From: Bog-752 sp963799395
Lineage (GTDB): Bacteria; Actinomycetota; Thermoleophilia; UBA2241
Assembly (NCBI GenBank): GCA_963799395.1
Contig: CAWCWZ010000056.1
Span: 57,679 to 121,678 of the forward strand
DNA: 64,000 bases
Direction of reading: 5' to 3'
In this document: positions 17,581 through 26,453 of the stretch, piece by piece
How the letters are laid out: every line of letters begins with the position of its first letter
How positions within the stretch are numbered: the stretch's first letter is position 1
Translations under genes and position numbers: made by a program
Notes under the pieces: model-generated
What the model saw: the letters and a program-made list of their open reading frames with translations, nothing else
The model's database searches: none
Told to the model about the DNA's origin: nothing

Positions 17581-19131
17581 TTGTCGCTGCGCCTCCGCCT
17601 GTTGCTCGCCCTCGTCGGCCTCGTGGCCGTCGGCCTGCTCGTCGCCGACGGCGTGACCTACCTCTCCTTACAGTCGTTCCTGGTGCAACGCGTCGACCAG
17701 CAGCTCGAAGCGGCGCCCCTGCCGGTGCTGCACGCTCTCGAGAGCTCGGGCTCGGGGCTGCCGGGCAACGTGCCGACGGTGAGGCCCGGCGAGTCGGCGG
17801 TCCTGCCACCGGGCACCTACGGCTGTCTGCTCAACGACTCAGGGCAGATTCTGGCCCAGGTCACCTTCAGCTACGGCGGCAGCACACCGCCGGTGCCGAC
17901 GCTGCCCGCCGACCTGCCGCAGACCGCCAGCCGAGACGGCGGCCAGGCGACCATCACCGCGCCGGCCGCCGGCCGTTCCTCTCTGCACTTCCGGGTGTTC
18001 GCCACCCAGGCCGGCGGCTCGCCCTACACGCTGGTCGCCGCCATCCCGCTGACCGAGGTGACGCAGACCTTGCAGCGCCTCCTGCTCGTCGAAGGCATCG
18101 TCACCGTGACCGTGCTGGTCGGCCTCGGCCTCCTGGCGTGGTGGATCGTGCGCCGCGAGATGCGGCCGCTCGACGACATGGCGGCCACCGCCGGGGCGAT
18201 CGCCGCCGGCGACCTCACCCGTCGCGTCGAGCGCGCCGACTCGCGCACCGAGGTCGGCCGCCTGGGACTCGCCCTGAACACCATGCTGGCGCAGATCGAG
18301 GAGGCTTTCACCAAGAGCCGCAGCTCCGAGAACGCCCTGCGGCGGTTCCTCGCCCAGGCGTCGCACGAGCTGCGCACGCCGCTCTCGTCGATCCGCGGCT
18401 ACGCCGAGCTGTTCCGCCGCGGCGCCCGCGAGCGCCCCGAGGACCTCGCCCTGGCGATGCGGCGCATCGAGCAGGAGGCGACCCGTATGGGCGTCCTCGT
18501 CGAGGAGCTCCTCTTGCTCGCCCGCCTCGACGAGGGCCGCCCCCTCGAGCGCGCACCGGTCGATCTGACCCGTCTGGCCGCCGACGCCGTGGCCGACGCG
18601 AAGATCGTCGCGCCGGCACGCGACGTGTCGCTCGAGCAGAGCGGCCCGGTCGTGGTGTCGGGCGACGAGAGCCGGCTGCGACAGGTCGCCACCAATCTCC
18701 TGGTGAACGCCCTGCGCCACGCCGGCGCCGAGGCGCGCGTCCGGGTGCGCACGAGTGTCGCCGACGGCCGCGCCGTGCTCGAAGTGAGCGACGACGGCAT
18801 CGGCATGTCGAGCGACGTCGCCGCCCGTGTGTTCGAACCGTTCTACCGGGCGGGCGAGGCGAGTGGCGGCGGTGAGGGGACGGCCGGCCTCGGGCTGTCG
18901 ATCGTCGCCGCGATCGCCGAGGCGCACGGCGGCGACGTCGATCTGCGGACGGCGCCCGGCGCAGGCGCGCGCTTCCGCGTGCGCCTGCCGCTCGACGTCC
19001 TCACCGACGAGGGCGCGCCGCGACCAGATGAGGGCGACCAGGACCGGACCGCGCCGCCCGCCGACCATGAAGGCCGCGCCGTCGACGACACAGCCGCCGC
19101 GACGCCGAACGACGAGGCCGCCGAGCGGTAG
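17581..19131 (+). CDS. Sensor histidine kinase (HAMP, HisKA, HATPase)
   Basis: 516-aa membrane kinase starting TTG at 17581. A first transmembrane helix (LLLALVGLVAVGLLVADGV) precedes a ~130-residue extracytoplasmic sensor; a second helix at about residue 165-190 (GIVTVTVLVGLGLLAWW) leads into HAMP, then the phospho-histidine box SHELRTPLSSIRGYAE and an ATPase domain with N box LVNALRHAG, G1 VSDDGIGM and G2 GTAGLGLSIV. The C-terminal ~40 residues are a low-complexity acidic tail. It is cotranscribed with the OmpR-type regulator upstream and resembles actinobacterial TcrY/PrrB-like kinases. The signal is unknown. Confidence 0.92.
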   Translation: MSLRLRLLLALVGLVAVGLLVADGVTYLSLQSFLVQRVDQQLEAAPLPVLHALESSGSGLPGNVPTVRPGESAVLPPGTYGCLLNDSGQILAQVTFSYGGSTPPVPTLPADLPQTASRDGGQATITAPAAGRSSLHFRVFATQAGGSPYTLVAAIPLTEVTQTLQRLLLVEGIVTVTVLVGLGLLAWWIVRREMRPLDDMAATAGAIAAGDLTRRVERADSRTEVGRLGLALNTMLAQIEEAFTKSRSSENALRRFLAQASHELRTPLSSIRGYAELFRRGARERPEDLALAMRRIEQEATRMGVLVEELLLLARLDEGRPLERAPVDLTRLAADAVADAKIVAPARDVSLEQSGPVVVSGDESRLRQVATNLLVNALRHAGAEARVRVRTSVADGRAVLEVSDDGIGMSSDVAARVFEPFYRAGEASGGGEGTAGLGLSIVAAIAEAHGGDVDLRTAPGAGARFRVRLPLDVLTDEGAPRPDEGDQDRTAPPADHEGRAVDDTAAATPNDEAAER

Positions 19132-19149
19132 ACTAGGGCCGGCAGCGGC

Positions 19150-19204
19150 GAGCCGACCAGGGCGCCGCCGCCCCGTCTGGTCGGCTCCCGAGCGAGCCGA
19201 CCAG
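19150..19204 (+). promoter_or_regulatory. Competing hairpins (terminator/leader) before the aminotransferase
   Basis: GAGCCGACCAG at 19150-19160 and again at 19194-19204 flank its exact complement CTGGTCGGCTC at 19177-19187. The middle arm can pair with only one copy at a time, so two mutually exclusive 11-bp stems are possible. The upstream stem could end the histidine-kinase transcript; the alternative would sit close to the next gene's ribosome-binding site (AAGGAG, 19227-19232). There is no U-tract. Confidence 0.45.
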
Positions 19205-19242
19205 GTGACCAAGCCGGCAACCGCCCAAGGAGCCGCAGCGCG

Positions 19243-20520
19243 ATGAAGTTCGATGTCCCCTACGTCCGGCGGCAGTTCCCCGCCCTGGAGCGCACGATCG
19301 AGGGCCAACCCGTCGCCTACTTCGACAGCCCGGGCGGCACCCAGGTACCGCAGCGCGTCGTCGACGCCGTGTCCGACTATCTCGTCAACCACAACTCGAA
19401 CACCCACGGATACTTCGCGACCACCATCGAGACCGACCACGTGCTGGCCGACGCCCGCGACGCCCTCGCCGACCTCCTCGGTTGCGATTGGGACGAGGTG
19501 GCCTTCGGAGCCAACACCACGACGCTCAACTTCCTGCTGGCTCACAGCCTGATGCACGATATGAAGGAGGGCGACGAGGTCCTCATCACCGAGCTCGACC
19601 ACGAGGCCAACCGCGGCCCCTGGCTCTCGCTGCAGGATCGCGGCGTGGTCGTGCGCGAGGTGCCCGTCGACCCCGCGACCTGCACGCTCGCCTGGGACGT
19701 CTTCGAGCGCCTGCTGAACGAGCGCACCCGGGTCGTGGCCGCCGTCTGGGCGAGCAACGCGGTGGGCACCATCAACGACATCGGGCGCGTCGTCCAGATG
19801 GCGCGATCGGCCGGAGCCCTGACCGTGGTCGACGCCGTGCACTACGCGCTGCACGGCGTCATCGACGTCGCCGCCCTCGACTGCGACTTCCTGCTCTGCT
19901 CGGCCTACAAGTTCTTCGCGCCGCACGTCGGTGTGCTCTACGCGCGGCGCGAGACCGCCGAGGTCGTGCGCGCCCTGCGCCTCAGCACCCAGCTTCGCGA
20001 GACGCCCTTCAAGTTCGAGACCGGTACGCTCAACCACGAGGGCATCGCCGGCGCCGCCGCGGCCGTCGAGTTCATCGCCGACATGGGCCGGCACCACTTG
20101 CGGCGGGTCAGCGCCGAACCGGCGCTCGCCACGCGCCTCGAGGGTCTCGCCGGCCGCCGCCGCCAGATCGTCGCCGGCATGGTGGCGGGCGAGGCCTACG
20201 AGCAACCCCTCGCCCGTCACCTGATCGACGGTCTGCGGCTGATCCCCGGTGTGACCGTCTACGGCCCGCCCGACGACCACCCGCGCACGTCCACCGTGGC
20301 CTTCACCATCGGCGACCTGCACCCCGAGGAGATCTGCCGCCGGCTCGGCCGCGAGGGACTCTTTCTCTGGGACGGACACTTCTACGCGATCCGGCTCGTC
20401 GAGCGGCTCGGCCTGCTGGAGCGGGGCGGGCTCGTGCGCGCCGGCCTGGCCCCCTACACCACCGCCGACGAGGTCGAGCGACTGCTCGACGGCGTGCGCC
20501 GGCTGGCAGCCGCCGGCTAG
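19243..20520 (+). CDS. Cysteine desulfurase-like class V aminotransferase (VC1184-type subfamily)
   Basis: 425-aa PLP enzyme. The PLP lysine is in SAYKFFAPHVGVLYARR; the upstream blocks NHNSNTHGYFATTIETDHV and ANTTTLNFLLAHSL fit the subfamily of cysteine desulfurase-like proteins often called VC1184, which lack the active-site cysteine loop of true SufS/IscS. The C-terminal segment carries HLIDGLRLIPGVTVYGP and LHPEEICRRLGREGLFLWDG. The reaction may be a lyase or aminotransferase with unknown substrate. It is followed after 10 bp by homoserine dehydrogenase, so a role in sulfur amino-acid metabolism is an inference from context. Confidence 0.85.
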   Translation: MKFDVPYVRRQFPALERTIEGQPVAYFDSPGGTQVPQRVVDAVSDYLVNHNSNTHGYFATTIETDHVLADARDALADLLGCDWDEVAFGANTTTLNFLLAHSLMHDMKEGDEVLITELDHEANRGPWLSLQDRGVVVREVPVDPATCTLAWDVFERLLNERTRVVAAVWASNAVGTINDIGRVVQMARSAGALTVVDAVHYALHGVIDVAALDCDFLLCSAYKFFAPHVGVLYARRETAEVVRALRLSTQLRETPFKFETGTLNHEGIAGAAAAVEFIADMGRHHLRRVSAEPALATRLEGLAGRRRQIVAGMVAGEAYEQPLARHLIDGLRLIPGVTVYGPPDDHPRTSTVAFTIGDLHPEEICRRLGREGLFLWDGHFYAIRLVERLGLLERGGLVRAGLAPYTTADEVERLLDGVRRLAAAG

Positions 20521-20530
20521 GCGCCCGGCG

Positions 20531-21643
20531 ATGCCCGGCGTCGTCACCCGAACGGTCTGCCTGCTGGGCTTCGGCAACGTCGGCCGACGGTTCTGCGAGC
20601 TCGTCGCCCGCAGGGGCGACGAGCTCGCAGACGAGCACGGCCTGCGCGTCGTCTTCGCCGCCGTCGGCACGGGCTCGCACGGCAGCCTGCTGGCACGCGG
20701 TGGCCTGACGGCCGCCGAGGTGCTCGCCGTCGCGGCCGACCGGGTGCGGGACCGCGCCGGGCCGGCGATGTTCCCCGACCCCGTCAGGCCCGGGGTCGAC
20801 CTGCTCGCCGCGAGCGGCGCCGACCTGCTCGTCGAGGCGACCCCTCTCGACCCGCACGGCGGTCGTCTGGCGATCGCTCATCTCGAGGCCGGTCTGGCTC
20901 ACGGCATGGATGCGATCACCGTCAACAAGGGGCCGATCGCCTGGGACTACCGGCGCCTCGCCGGCCTCGCGGCGTCGCGCGGCCGGCGCCTGCTGTTCGA
21001 GGGCGCCGTCATGGACGGCTGCCCGGTCTTCAGCCTGTTTCGCTCCTGCCTGCCCGGCTGCCGGCTGCTCGGCTTCGAAGCCGTGTTCAACTCGACCACC
21101 AACTTCATCCTCGACGCGATGGGAGAGGGCGTCGGCTTCGCCGACGCCCTCTCCCAGGTCCAGGCGGAGGGCTACGCCGAAGCCGATCCCGCCCACGACA
21201 TCGACGGCCACGACGCCGCCGCCAAGACCGCCGCCCTCGCCAATGTCCTGATGGACGCCGGCATGACCCCCGACGACGTGCCCAAAGACAGCATCCGCGG
21301 CATGACGCAGGAGCGCGTCGCCGCGGCGCGCGCGGCCGGCCGCCGGTTGCGCGTGGTGTGCACGGCGGCGCGCGGCGAGGCGGCCGGCCAGTACGGCGCG
21401 CCGCCCGGGGACGGGTCGCCGGCGCCGGCCGGCGCCGCGTCGGCCACGCCCGTCCGGGCCGCGGTCCGCCTCACCGAGCTTGCGCCGCGGCATCCGCTGT
21501 TCAGCGCCGGCGGCTCCACCCTGTCGGTGCTGCTGCACACCGATCTCATGGGCACCGTGCAGATCGCCGAGCGCGACGCCCTGCCCGACCAGACCGCCTA
21601 CGCGATCTACTCCGACCTGCTGGCCATCCACGAAGGCCGTTAG
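20531..21643 (+). CDS. hom: Homoserine dehydrogenase
   Basis: 370-aa enzyme that reduces aspartate semialdehyde to homoserine on the threonine/methionine branch. NAD(P) Rossmann motif LLGFGNVGR at the start, VEATPLDPHGGR, the catalytic/substrate blocks TVNKGPIAWDYRRLA and FEGAVMDGCPVFSLFRSCLP, then the hallmark NSTTNFILDAM, EAGYAEADP-type block (here EGYAEADPAHDIDGHDAAAK) and KDSIRGM. No C-terminal ACT domain is present, so feedback inhibition by threonine through ACT is unlikely. It is cotranscribed with the upstream PLP enzyme (10 bp). Confidence 0.93.
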   Translation: MPGVVTRTVCLLGFGNVGRRFCELVARRGDELADEHGLRVVFAAVGTGSHGSLLARGGLTAAEVLAVAADRVRDRAGPAMFPDPVRPGVDLLAASGADLLVEATPLDPHGGRLAIAHLEAGLAHGMDAITVNKGPIAWDYRRLAGLAASRGRRLLFEGAVMDGCPVFSLFRSCLPGCRLLGFEAVFNSTTNFILDAMGEGVGFADALSQVQAEGYAEADPAHDIDGHDAAAKTAALANVLMDAGMTPDDVPKDSIRGMTQERVAAARAAGRRLRVVCTAARGEAAGQYGAPPGDGSPAPAGAASATPVRAAVRLTELAPRHPLFSAGGSTLSVLLHTDLMGTVQIAERDALPDQTAYAIYSDLLAIHEGR

Positions 21644-21670
21644 CAACGGACGGCCAAGGGCCGGCGGCGG

Positions 21671-22609
21671 CTACTCGGCGCTCCTCAGGGCCTGCCTGAA
21701 GCGGGCCATGGCGGCGGCGTTCCAGTCGACGTGGTCGTTGCGCTCGCCGAGCAGGTCCTTGAACAGCGGCGAGGAGTTGGCGGTGGCGTGGCCGATCACG
21801 TTGGCCGCGCCGATGTCGTAGGTGGCCTGCAGCCAGGCGACCAGACGCAGCCCGGCGGCGAGCTGTCGGGGCCGCGCGAAGATCTGGGCGATCGCCTGCG
21901 CGGGGGCCGACGTGGCGGGCTGCACGAACTCGATGCCGATGGCGCACCAGTCGAGGCCGATCGTGTGCCGGCAGCGCACGTTGAGCGGCACCTGCTGGTA
22001 GATCGTGCCGTCTTCGTCGATCACGAAGTGGGCCGCGACCCCGGGCAGCTCGCCGAGGACCGGGGCGTTCGAGGCAAAGACTCTGTGGGCGGCGGCGTAG
22101 GTCGACGTAGCGGTGTAGTGGAGCACGATGGCCTGGGGATGCAGGACCCACGTGGCCTGACCGTAATGGCGCCGGCTGAAGGCCGCCATCTCGGCCTTGC
22201 GCCGGGGACCGTAGGGGACGAGGTCGAGAACGATCGGCGGGGCGACGACCTGGGCCTGGCCGGGCGCCGTGCCGGGGTCCAGACCGGCCGCCGTGCCGGG
22301 ACTCGCCGGCTCCGGGCTCGCCGTCGCCGCCGGCGAGGCGGGGGCGGCGCTTGCGGCTGGGCTTGCCGTCGACGCCAGGCCCGACGAGGCCGAGGGTGTG
22401 GCCGAGGGCGGCGAGCCGGCCGGCCGGCTCGCCGCCGCCCCGTCGCTCCACGGCCGCCACAGGGCGAGGGCGACCGCCGCGGCAACGAGAACGACCACGG
22501 CGAGCGTGAGAAGGCGCCACCGGCGCCGCCGGCGGCGCGACTCTTCGCGCCGTTCCATGCGCTGCCCCGGTTCGCCGGGGCGGCGCCGCTGGTCGAAGAA
22601 GTCGTTCAT
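21671..22609 (-). CDS. Membrane-anchored N-acetylmuramoyl-L-alanine amidase (Amidase_2)
   Basis: 312-aa protein with a cytoplasmic Arg-rich N-terminus, one transmembrane helix (residues ~34-51, LTLAVVVLVAAAVALAL), a ~75-residue Ser/Ala/Pro linker and a C-terminal Amidase_2/PGRP domain. In the latter, IVLHYTAT holds a probable zinc histidine, AAHFVIDEDGTIYQQVP is the diagnostic strand, and a late GHATANSS supplies the second histidine. The family cleaves the lactyl-amide bond of peptidoglycan. It would act outside the membrane on the cell wall. The next gene on the same strand starts 41 bp upstream. Confidence 0.85.
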   Translation of the reverse strand: MNDFFDQRRRPGEPGQRMERREESRRRRRRWRLLTLAVVVLVAAAVALALWRPWSDGAAASRPAGSPPSATPSASSGLASTASPAASAAPASPAATASPEPASPGTAAGLDPGTAPGQAQVVAPPIVLDLVPYGPRRKAEMAAFSRRHYGQATWVLHPQAIVLHYTATSTYAAAHRVFASNAPVLGELPGVAAHFVIDEDGTIYQQVPLNVRCRHTIGLDWCAIGIEFVQPATSAPAQAIAQIFARPRQLAAGLRLVAWLQATYDIGAANVIGHATANSSPLFKDLLGERNDHVDWNAAAMARFRQALRSAE

Positions 22610-22650
22610 CCGGGCTCAGACCCCGTTCCTGCGGCCGGCCGCGCCGCGGC

Positions 22651-24015
22651 TCACACGCCCGCGGACAGGCTCGAGAGGCGCTTGCGGACGATCGTCGTCG
22701 CGGTCTCGATGACCTCGAGGCTCTCGGCGACGTCGGCCTGGGTGTGTGCGGTGCTGGCGAAGAAGCGTTCGAAGTTGAAGTTGTGGAAGTACACGCCGCG
22801 CTCCTGGCACTCGGTCTGGAACTGGGCGAAGAAGCGTTGGTCGCTGGCCCGCGCCTGGCGGTAGCGCGTGACCGGCTCGTCGTGACCGAAGAACACCTGC
22901 CACATGGGCCCGACCTGGTTGATGACGGCCGGCACGCCTTGCTCGGCGAAGATGCGCCGCATGCCGGCGACCATCGCGTCGGCGATGGCGTTCAGGTGAC
23001 CGTACACGCGCTCGCGATCGCCGCTCAGGATGTCGAGGGCCGCGTTCACGCCGGCCAGCACCAGCGGGTTGGCGCTGTAGGTGCCGCCGTGGAGGACAAC
23101 GTTGTCGGCTTCGAGAGCCATGATCTCGCGGCTCGCACCGAAGGCGGCCGCGCCGGGGGTGCCGCCGCCCAGCGCCTTGGCGAGGCAGGTGATGTCGGGC
23201 AGCACGCCGTAGAGCTCCTGGGCGCCGCCGAGCGAGACGCGAAAGCCCGTGATGATCTCGTCGAAGATGAGCAGGACGTCGTTGTCGGTGCAGATCGTGC
23301 GCAGGCCCTCGAGAAAGCCGGGCTCGGGCGGGATGATACCGGCGTCGGCGAGGATCGGCTCGGCCAGGACGGCGGCGAGCTGCCCGGCGTTGCGTCTGAC
23401 GACCTTGTCGACGGCGTCGAGGTCGTTGAAGCAGCCGACGATCACCGACTCCTGCGAGGCGCGGGCGATGCCGCCGAGCGACGGCACGGTGCGCGGGTAG
23501 CGCTCGTAGCCGGCCGCGTCGAACGGCGGGTGGTGCGAGAAGGCGTGGCAGTCCAGAAAACCGTTGTAGCTGCCCTCCCATTTGAGGATCTTGTCCTTGC
23601 CGGTGAAGCCCCGGGCGAGCCGCATCGCCGCCTGCGTCGCCTCGGACCCCGAGTTGGCGAAGCGCACCTGTTCGACGCTCGGCACGGCGGCGACGATCTT
23701 GCGGCCGACCTCGTAGTCGAGCTCGTGGGGGAACGTGTAGAGCATGCCACCCCGGGTGATCTGGGCGATGATCGCGTCGAGGATCGGCTGGGGCCGATGA
23801 CCGAAGATCATGGGGCCGTAGCCGATGCACCAGTCGATGTAGGCGTTGCCGTCGACGTCGTAGAAGCGGGCGCCCTCGCCGCGCTGCATGACGATCGGCC
23901 GCGTGCCGGTGAGCCGCGCATAGCTGGACTCGCCGCCGGCCACGACCTCTTTGCACTGGGCGAACGCCTCGCGCGTCTTTTCGAGGCGACTGTCGTCGAT
24001 CAGGTAGTCGATCAT
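22651..24015 (-). CDS. Class III aminotransferase, glutamate-1-semialdehyde aminomutase-like
   Basis: 454-aa PLP enzyme. The PLP lysine lies in DITCLAKALGGGTPGAAAFG; other class III features are ANSGSEATQAAMRLARGFTG, KWEGSYNGFLDCHAFSHHP and LLIFDEIITGFRVSLGGAQ. The glycine-rich GGGTPGAA stretch and N-terminal RPIVMQRGEGARFYDVDGN are HemL-like. Real HemL is usually ~430 aa and sits with other heme genes; none is here, and length and context fit the broader aspartate-aminotransferase-family GSAM-like group, so I give no symbol. Substrate undefined. Confidence 0.85.
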   Translation of the reverse strand: MIDYLIDDSRLEKTREAFAQCKEVVAGGESSYARLTGTRPIVMQRGEGARFYDVDGNAYIDWCIGYGPMIFGHRPQPILDAIIAQITRGGMLYTFPHELDYEVGRKIVAAVPSVEQVRFANSGSEATQAAMRLARGFTGKDKILKWEGSYNGFLDCHAFSHHPPFDAAGYERYPRTVPSLGGIARASQESVIVGCFNDLDAVDKVVRRNAGQLAAVLAEPILADAGIIPPEPGFLEGLRTICTDNDVLLIFDEIITGFRVSLGGAQELYGVLPDITCLAKALGGGTPGAAAFGASREIMALEADNVVLHGGTYSANPLVLAGVNAALDILSGDRERVYGHLNAIADAMVAGMRRIFAEQGVPAVINQVGPMWQVFFGHDEPVTRYRQARASDQRFFAQFQTECQERGVYFHNFNFERFFASTAHTQADVAESLEVIETATTIVRKRLSSLSAGV

Positions 24016-24126
24016 GGGGTCCGCTGCTCCTTCACGCGGCCGGGCGCGGCGCGGTTCCCCGCGGGTGCGGGGCCGGGTCCCCGGCGTGACGTATGCCAGT
24101 CTAGCCGATTGTGGCGCGCGGGGCCG

Positions 24127-24960
24127 TCAGACAGTCACGGCCAGCAGGGTCACACCGACCAGCGTGCAACCGATGCCGACCCACTGGTGGCGCCGCGGGC
24201 GCTCGTGCAGAAAGGCCACGCCGAGGATCACGGCGAACGTGGCGAACTGCGTCGTAGTGACGGCCGCCACGGTGAGCGGGCCCATCGCCAAGGCCAGGGT
24301 GACGAGCACGAGCCCGCAGAGCTCCAGCGCACCGGCGCCGACGGCCGTCGCGCGCAGCCCTCGGGGCAGGGCGAAGCCCCCGGTGAGCAGCGCGGCCGGC
24401 AGCGCGATGAGCAGCGACACCGAGCGCGAGATCGCCGCCTGGGACAGCCAGCTGATCTCATGAGCGCGGCTGTAGAACACCAAGACGCAGGCGAACAGCA
24501 GGCCGGCGGCGATCGCCCACGGCACGCCCCTGGCGGTCTTGGCCCGACCCTCGAACGAGGCCAGCACGGCGCCGAAGACGCAGAGCGCGAGGGCGAGGGC
24601 GAGCAGGGGCGAGAGCCGCTGACCGAGCAGCACGAACACGGCGGCGGCGTAGGCGCCCTGGAGTGCGTTCAGCGCCGAGACCAGGCCGAGGTCGCCGCGG
24701 TGCAGGCCGCGCAACAGGCAGAGGAAGGCGCCGAAGTAGGCGGCGCCGGCCAGCGCCGCCGCGCCGGCGGCGCGCCACTGCCCCCCGCCGCTCGGCAGGC
24801 CGTCGACCAGCAGGGCGATGGGCACGATGATCAGCGCGCCGGTGATGAGCACCCAGGCGACCTGCGTGAGCGCCCGCGCCGCCCGCGTGACCCGCTGCGA
24901 GAGCAGGTCGCTCGTGGCATACGAGAGCGCGGAGGACAGGCCGACGAGGATGGTGAGCAC
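24127..24960 (-). CDS. EamA/DMT-family transporter
   Basis: 277-aa integral membrane protein with about ten predicted helices arranged as two EamA repeats (first centred on ALSYATSDLLSQRV, second on WLSQAAISRSVSLLIALPAA). These proteins usually export amino acids, nucleotides or other metabolites. It stands alone, with ~110 bp upstream of it to the aminotransferase stop side and ~85 bp to the flavodiiron gene. No specific substrate can be inferred. Confidence 0.85.
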   Translation of the reverse strand: MLTILVGLSSALSYATSDLLSQRVTRAARALTQVAWVLITGALIIVPIALLVDGLPSGGGQWRAAGAAALAGAAYFGAFLCLLRGLHRGDLGLVSALNALQGAYAAAVFVLLGQRLSPLLALALALCVFGAVLASFEGRAKTARGVPWAIAAGLLFACVLVFYSRAHEISWLSQAAISRSVSLLIALPAALLTGGFALPRGLRATAVGAGALELCGLVLVTLALAMGPLTVAAVTTTQFATFAVILGVAFLHERPRRHQWVGIGCTLVGVTLLAVTV

Positions 24961-25045
24961 GGCGCAAGTCTACAGGAGCCGACCCCGAGGCTCGCACCGG
25001 GCCCGCAGCGAGGGGCGGCCGGCGAGGCGGCGGCCCCGGCGCCGC

Positions 25046-26261
25046 TCAGCCGGCGGGCGGCCGGCAGACCAGGCTGTCGGCGAAGCGCCGCTGCGCCAGC
25101 TCGCGGTGCTTCTCGGCGATGGTGTCGGCGAGCCGCTCGAGGGCCTCGTAGTCGGCCTCGCCGGGGCAGGCCCTTGACCATCACCGGCTCGAGGAACTCG
25201 ACCTTGAGGCGGCCGAGCAGCTCCTGGATCGTCTCGACCGTCTTGCCGGCCCAGCCGTACGAGCCGATCACCGTCGCGTACTTGGCCCGCGGCCGCAGCG
25301 CGTTGGCCAGGAAGGCCGCGCTCGCCGCCAGCGGATGCGGCCCGGTGAGCACCGTCGGCGTGCCCAGGACGATCGTACCGGCGTGGACGAGCGAGGTCGC
25401 GAGGTCGCCGGCGTCGAGCGTGGTCAGGTCGAAACGCTCGACCGTGACGCCGCGGTCGGTGAGCGCCACCGTCAGGTGGTCGACCATCAGCCGCGTGCTG
25501 TCGTGCATGCTCACGAACGGCAGGCAGACGATGTTCTGGGGCTCGCCGCCGGCCCAGTCGCGGTAGGCGTCGACGATGAACCGCGGGTCGTCGTAGACCG
25601 GACCGTGACTCGGCCCGATGAGCTCGATGGGGTACTGGGTGACCTTCTCGATGTTCTTCAGCACCTGCGGACCGAACGGCATCATGATCTCGGCGTAGTA
25701 GCGCTTGGCCCCGTCGAAGACCTCGTGGCGGTCGGCGAACAGGTCGCTCGTGGCCAGGTGCGAGCCGAAGAAGTCGCAACTGAAGAGGATCCTGTCTTCG
25801 GCGAGCCAGGTGCACATGGTCTCGGGCCAGTGCACCCAGGGAGTGAAGACGAACTCGAGCGTCTTGTCGCCGAGCGACAGGGTCTCGCCGTCGGCCACGA
25901 CCAGGAAACGGGCATCGTCTATATGGAGGTGGTCGATCAGCATCGCCTTGGCCTTCGCGTTGCAGACGACCGTGAGCTCTGGGTAGCGCTCGAGCAGCAT
26001 GGGCGTGGAACCTGAATGGTCCTGCTCGACGTGGTGCAGGACGAGATAGTCGGGCGCCGGCAGCTCGTCGAGCTGGCCGGCCAGGGTGGTCCACCTGGCG
26101 GGATCGACGGTGTCGATCAGCGCGTTCTTCTCGCTGCCGACCACGAAGTAGGCGTTATAGCTCGTGCCGTCGGGCAGCGGGATGAGCGCGTCGAACAGGC
26201 GCCGGTCCCAGTCGACGTGACCGATGAGGTAGACGTTGTCGCGGATCGTTCGTGCCTTCAT
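25046..26261 (-). CDS. Flavodiiron protein (FprA family), C-terminal frameshift
   Basis: About 404 aa after removing one base from GGGG at 25163-25166 (plus strand), which restores GLPGEADYEALERLADTIAE and the stop at 25046-25048. The N-terminal metallo-beta-lactamase-like domain carries the diiron ligands: HHVEQDHSG (H-x-E-x-D-H), later SCDFFGSH and a GPSHGP histidine; the flavodoxin domain starts after residue 250 (TIVLGTPTVLTG, VIGSYGWAGKTVE). FprA/ROO proteins reduce O2 to water or NO to N2O, protecting oxygen-sensitive enzymes such as the Hdr, NiFe and NadA Fe-S proteins here. No rubredoxin domain or neighbouring rubredoxin gene is seen. Confidence 0.92.
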
Positions 26262-26453
26262 GGGAACACACCCCCGTCGGGTGACGCTGTGCCGGGATCG
26301 TCTGCCGCCGATTATAACCGCGTCGCCGGGCGCGGCCGGCGTAGGGTCCAGACGAGGGCGGCAAAGTCTGTCCGGGACGCGGGCGGACCGACGACCACTG
26401 GCCTGGACGGCGCGAATCCCATATCGTCTTCTGCCAGACCTTGGGGAGGGGAC

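Noticed and set aside
22651..24015. Calling the class III aminotransferase HemL
   Set aside because: It is similar to HemL but longer, without other heme-synthesis genes nearby; the wider GSAM-like aminotransferase group cannot be excluded.
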